Assembly: GCA_964353405.1 (NCBI GenBank)
Contig: CAYGWJ010000131.1
Coordinates: 1 to 7,569 of the forward strand
Direction: 5' to 3'
DNA length: 7,569 nucleotides
Origin: JBGLNJ01 sp964353405
Lineage (GTDB): Bacteria > Chloroflexota > Anaerolineae > Fen-1058
Below, in pieces: positions 6,173-7,569 of this stretch. The translations under genes and the position numbers were made by a program. Each line of letters opens with the position of its first letter. The stretch's first letter is position 1. The notes under the pieces are model-generated. The model ran no database searches and was not told where the DNA came from. It saw nothing but the letters and a program-made list of their open reading frames with translations.

Positions 6173-7402
6173 TCAAAACAACTCTACTTGTACCCATTCG
6201 CCTTCGTGCAAGCCGTTCGAATCGAGCGGCACGTGCAACATCCCATCGGCCTTGACCAATGTGTAGATCAGGTTGGACTTGCCAAAGACCGGGTCGGCCC
6301 ACAACTGTCCGTCGCGCTCGATGAGCCTGACCTGCACGTAATCCTCGCGCCCCGGCACGGAAGCGATGTTGTGCGTGAGCCTGGCCCCGGTGCGGCTGTA
6401 TCTCAATGAGTTTGCACCCTGCAATCGCCGCAGCACGGGCACAAGGAACAATCCGGCGACGACCATCGCGCTGACCGGGTTGCCCGGTAACCCAAAGACA
6501 GGTTTGCCGCCGCACACACCCAGAATCGTCGGTTTGCCCGGCTTGACCGACACGCCATGCACCAGCACGCCCGGCTGACCCAATCGGTTCACCACGCCGG
6601 CGGTGAGATCGCGCGTCGAGACGGACGAGCCGGCGGAAATGACGAGTACATCGGCGGCCTCCAGTCCAGCCTGCGCCGCAGCCAATAGAGCCTCGAAACG
6701 ATCCCCGACCAGGCCCTGTGGCAACGGGATGCCGCCCGCACGCATCACCAGTCCCGCCACAGTGTACGTGTTCACATCCCGCACCTGACCCGGTCCCGGC
6801 ACTTGATGGGGGGACACAATTTCATCGCCGGTCGAGACAATCGCCACACGAGGTCGCGCGGACACCGTCACCTGGGTGATGCCCAGCGCCTCAAGCCCGC
6901 CCAGGTCTTGAGGGCGCATAGTGTGCCCCGGCCCCAAGAGCGCCTCGCCTTCCTTCACATCCTCGCCGACGTTGATGATGTTTTCGCCCGGCGCAACCGC
7001 CCGCAACACCTCGATGTTAGCGTCGTCGAGCTGTTGCGTGCGCTCGACCATGACCACCGCATCGGCCCCGGCGGGCAACATGCCCCCGGTGTAAATGACC
7101 ACGGCCTGCACCGGGCCGACGGTCAAATCCGGCGCACGGCCCATCGGTACCTGGCCCATCACAGACAGGTAGGCCGGCAGCGACTCACTGGCTCCAAAGG
7201 TATCGGCGGCGCGGACGGCATAGCCATCCATGGTGCTGCGAGGGAACGACGGCAGCGAAAAAGGCGCGGACAGCGGCTCGGCCAGCACGCGGTCGAGCGC
7301 ATCAACGGTGGAGATCGTTTCAGCCCGGACGCCCCCCGGCAGGTGATCCAGCAGGACCTTGAGCGCATCCGCAGGCGGAAGAACGGTGAACAGTTCCGGC
7401 AT
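6173..7402 (-). CDS. moeA: Molybdopterin molybdotransferase MoeA
   Basis: The enzyme inserts molybdate (or tungstate) into adenylylated molybdopterin, the last general step of molybdenum cofactor synthesis, in the cytoplasm. The 409-residue length matches E. coli MoeA (about 411). Motifs in order: 'FPRSTMDGYAVRAADT' (~53-68), 'YTGGMLPAGADAVVMVE' (104-120), 'VSTGDEIV' (189-196), 'SAGSSVSTRD' (256-265, where many MoeAs have GGVSVG-xxD), 'VKPGKP' (286-291) and 'GLPGNPVS' (304-311), then the C-terminal barrel ending in VELF. ATG 7402 is chosen over an in-frame start at 7492 because AAGGAG lies 5 nt upstream, homology begins exactly at MPELF, and the promoter would fall within the longer version. 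It is the first gene of the operon; the MoeA-PBP gene starts 54 nt downstream. MogA and MoaA-E partners are not in the window. Confidence 0.95.
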   Translation of the reverse strand: MPELFTVLPPADALKVLLDHLPGGVRAETISTVDALDRVLAEPLSAPFSLPSFPRSTMDGYAVRAADTFGASESLPAYLSVMGQVPMGRAPDLTVGPVQAVVIYTGGMLPAGADAVVMVERTQQLDDANIEVLRAVAPGENIINVGEDVKEGEALLGPGHTMRPQDLGGLEALGITQVTVSARPRVAIVSTGDEIVSPHQVPGPGQVRDVNTYTVAGLVMRAGGIPLPQGLVGDRFEALLAAAQAGLEAADVLVISAGSSVSTRDLTAGVVNRLGQPGVLVHGVSVKPGKPTILGVCGGKPVFGLPGNPVSAMVVAGLFLVPVLRRLQGANSLRYSRTGARLTHNIASVPGREDYVQVRLIERDGQLWADPVFGKSNLIYTLVKADGMLHVPLDSNGLHEGEWVQVELF

Positions 7403-7448
7403 AGCCTCTCCTTCGATCTGGCGCAGGCCGCATATCTGTACAAGAACC

Positions 7449-7477
7449 ATTATACCCCGCGTCGCGCGTGTCAACAA
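7449..7477 (-). promoter_or_regulatory. Promoter of the moeA operon
   Basis: On the minus strand a perfect TATAAT (7454-7449) lies 46 nt before the moeA ATG. A perfect TTGACA (7474-7469) stands upstream but with only a 14-bp spacer; the overlapping TTGTTG (7477-7472) would give the ideal 17 bp with a weaker hexamer. The spacer is GC-rich (CGCGCGACGCGGGG). Transcription would begin near 7442, leaving a leader of about 40 nt, too short for a molybdenum-cofactor riboswitch. Confidence 0.7.
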
Positions 7478-7543
7478 GGCACGGCGCGCCATGTCCCGGT
7501 TCGAGCGATGACGCTTGGGCGGCGTAAAAGAATAACTTCGATT

Positions 7544-7569
7544 TTGTCATTCTGAACGGAGTGAAGAAT
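7544..7569. repeat. Short dispersed palindromic repeat, cut by the window edge
   Basis: The end of the window reads TTGTCATTCTGAACGGAGTGAAGAAT. ATTCT (7549-7553) and AGAAT (7565-7569) pair around a GAAC...GGAGTG core, giving an imperfect palindrome. The text is close to the 'TGTCATTCTGAGCGAAGCGAAGAATC' repeat that I recall scattered between genes in many bacteria. Its remainder probably continues beyond the window. It differs in sequence from the element at 496-574. Confidence 0.6.

Noticed and set aside
5372..6409. Long plus-strand frame (345 codons) opposite the two MoeA genes
   Set aside because: It lies antisense to two genes with full MoeA motifs, spans their junction, and its translation is rich in His/Arg with no recognisable domain: a GC-rich shadow frame.
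7403..7448. Molybdenum-cofactor riboswitch upstream of moeA
   Set aside because: The predicted leader is only about 40 nt and shows no complex fold; too short for the known aptamer.
7403..7492. Longer moeA start at 7492 (30 extra residues)
   Set aside because: The extra residues cover the -10/-35 boxes and lack homology-like content; the start at 7402 has an excellent ribosome binding site at correct spacing.
6803..7555. Plus-strand frame of 250 codons at the right end
   Set aside because: It is antisense to moeA and runs through its promoter; His/Arg-rich composition and lack of motifs mark it as a shadow.

Overview
The window is a moderately high-GC, gene-dense piece of bacterial chromosome. 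Several traits together suggest a member of the Chloroflexota (Anaerolineae-like): a secreted CARDB-type protein ending in an 'IHLPLTLR' motif, a TumE-type toxin-antitoxin pair, a tandem of MoeA and a MoeA-periplasmic-binding-protein fusion, and short dispersed palindromic repeats between genes. This placement is inference from gene content and style; no marker gene is present.

Layout, left to right. Bases 1-485 (+) hold the 3' end of a secreted or surface protein gene. Bases 496-574 hold a compact nested inverted repeat (two inner hairpins inside an outer stem). At 594-1196 (+) is a GNAT acetyltransferase whose reading frame begins right after that repeat and looks short at its N-terminus. 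At 1197-1346 a strong sigma70-type promoter overlaps a 9/10 inverted repeat and drives a translationally coupled two-gene operon (1347-1646 and 1643-2032, +), predicted to be a TumE-family toxin with its upstream antitoxin.

From 2007 to 7402 everything is on the minus strand and looks like one operon read right to left: moeA (7402-6173), a MoeA-PBP fusion (6118-4109), a cation diffusion facilitator (4100-3174) and an Era-like GTPase with a DUF697-like region and a C-terminal zinc ribbon (3164-2007). Gaps are 54, 8 and 9 nt, each gene has its own Shine-Dalgarno, and a TATAAT box lies about 45 nt upstream of moeA. The first two genes belong to molybdenum/tungsten cofactor synthesis. The transporter has the Asn/Asp + Asp/Asp metal-site pattern of manganese exporters, so the operon may join Mo/W cofactor maturation to divalent-metal homeostasis. 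The GTPase at the end of the operon meets the toxin gene tail to tail with a 26-nt overlap.

Two oddities stand out. The MoeA-PBP fusion carries a low-complexity in-frame segment with a REP-like hairpin beside its active-site loop. The GTPase keeps the P-loop and NKSD motifs but seems to have lost the DxxG segment. No tRNA, rRNA, CRISPR array, insertion sequence or recognisable riboswitch was seen. No gene-free stretch exceeds 300 bases. I did not find a clearly undescribed system; the best candidates for follow-up are the mixed Mo-cofactor/metal-transporter/GTPase operon and the repeat-derived changes to coding sequences.
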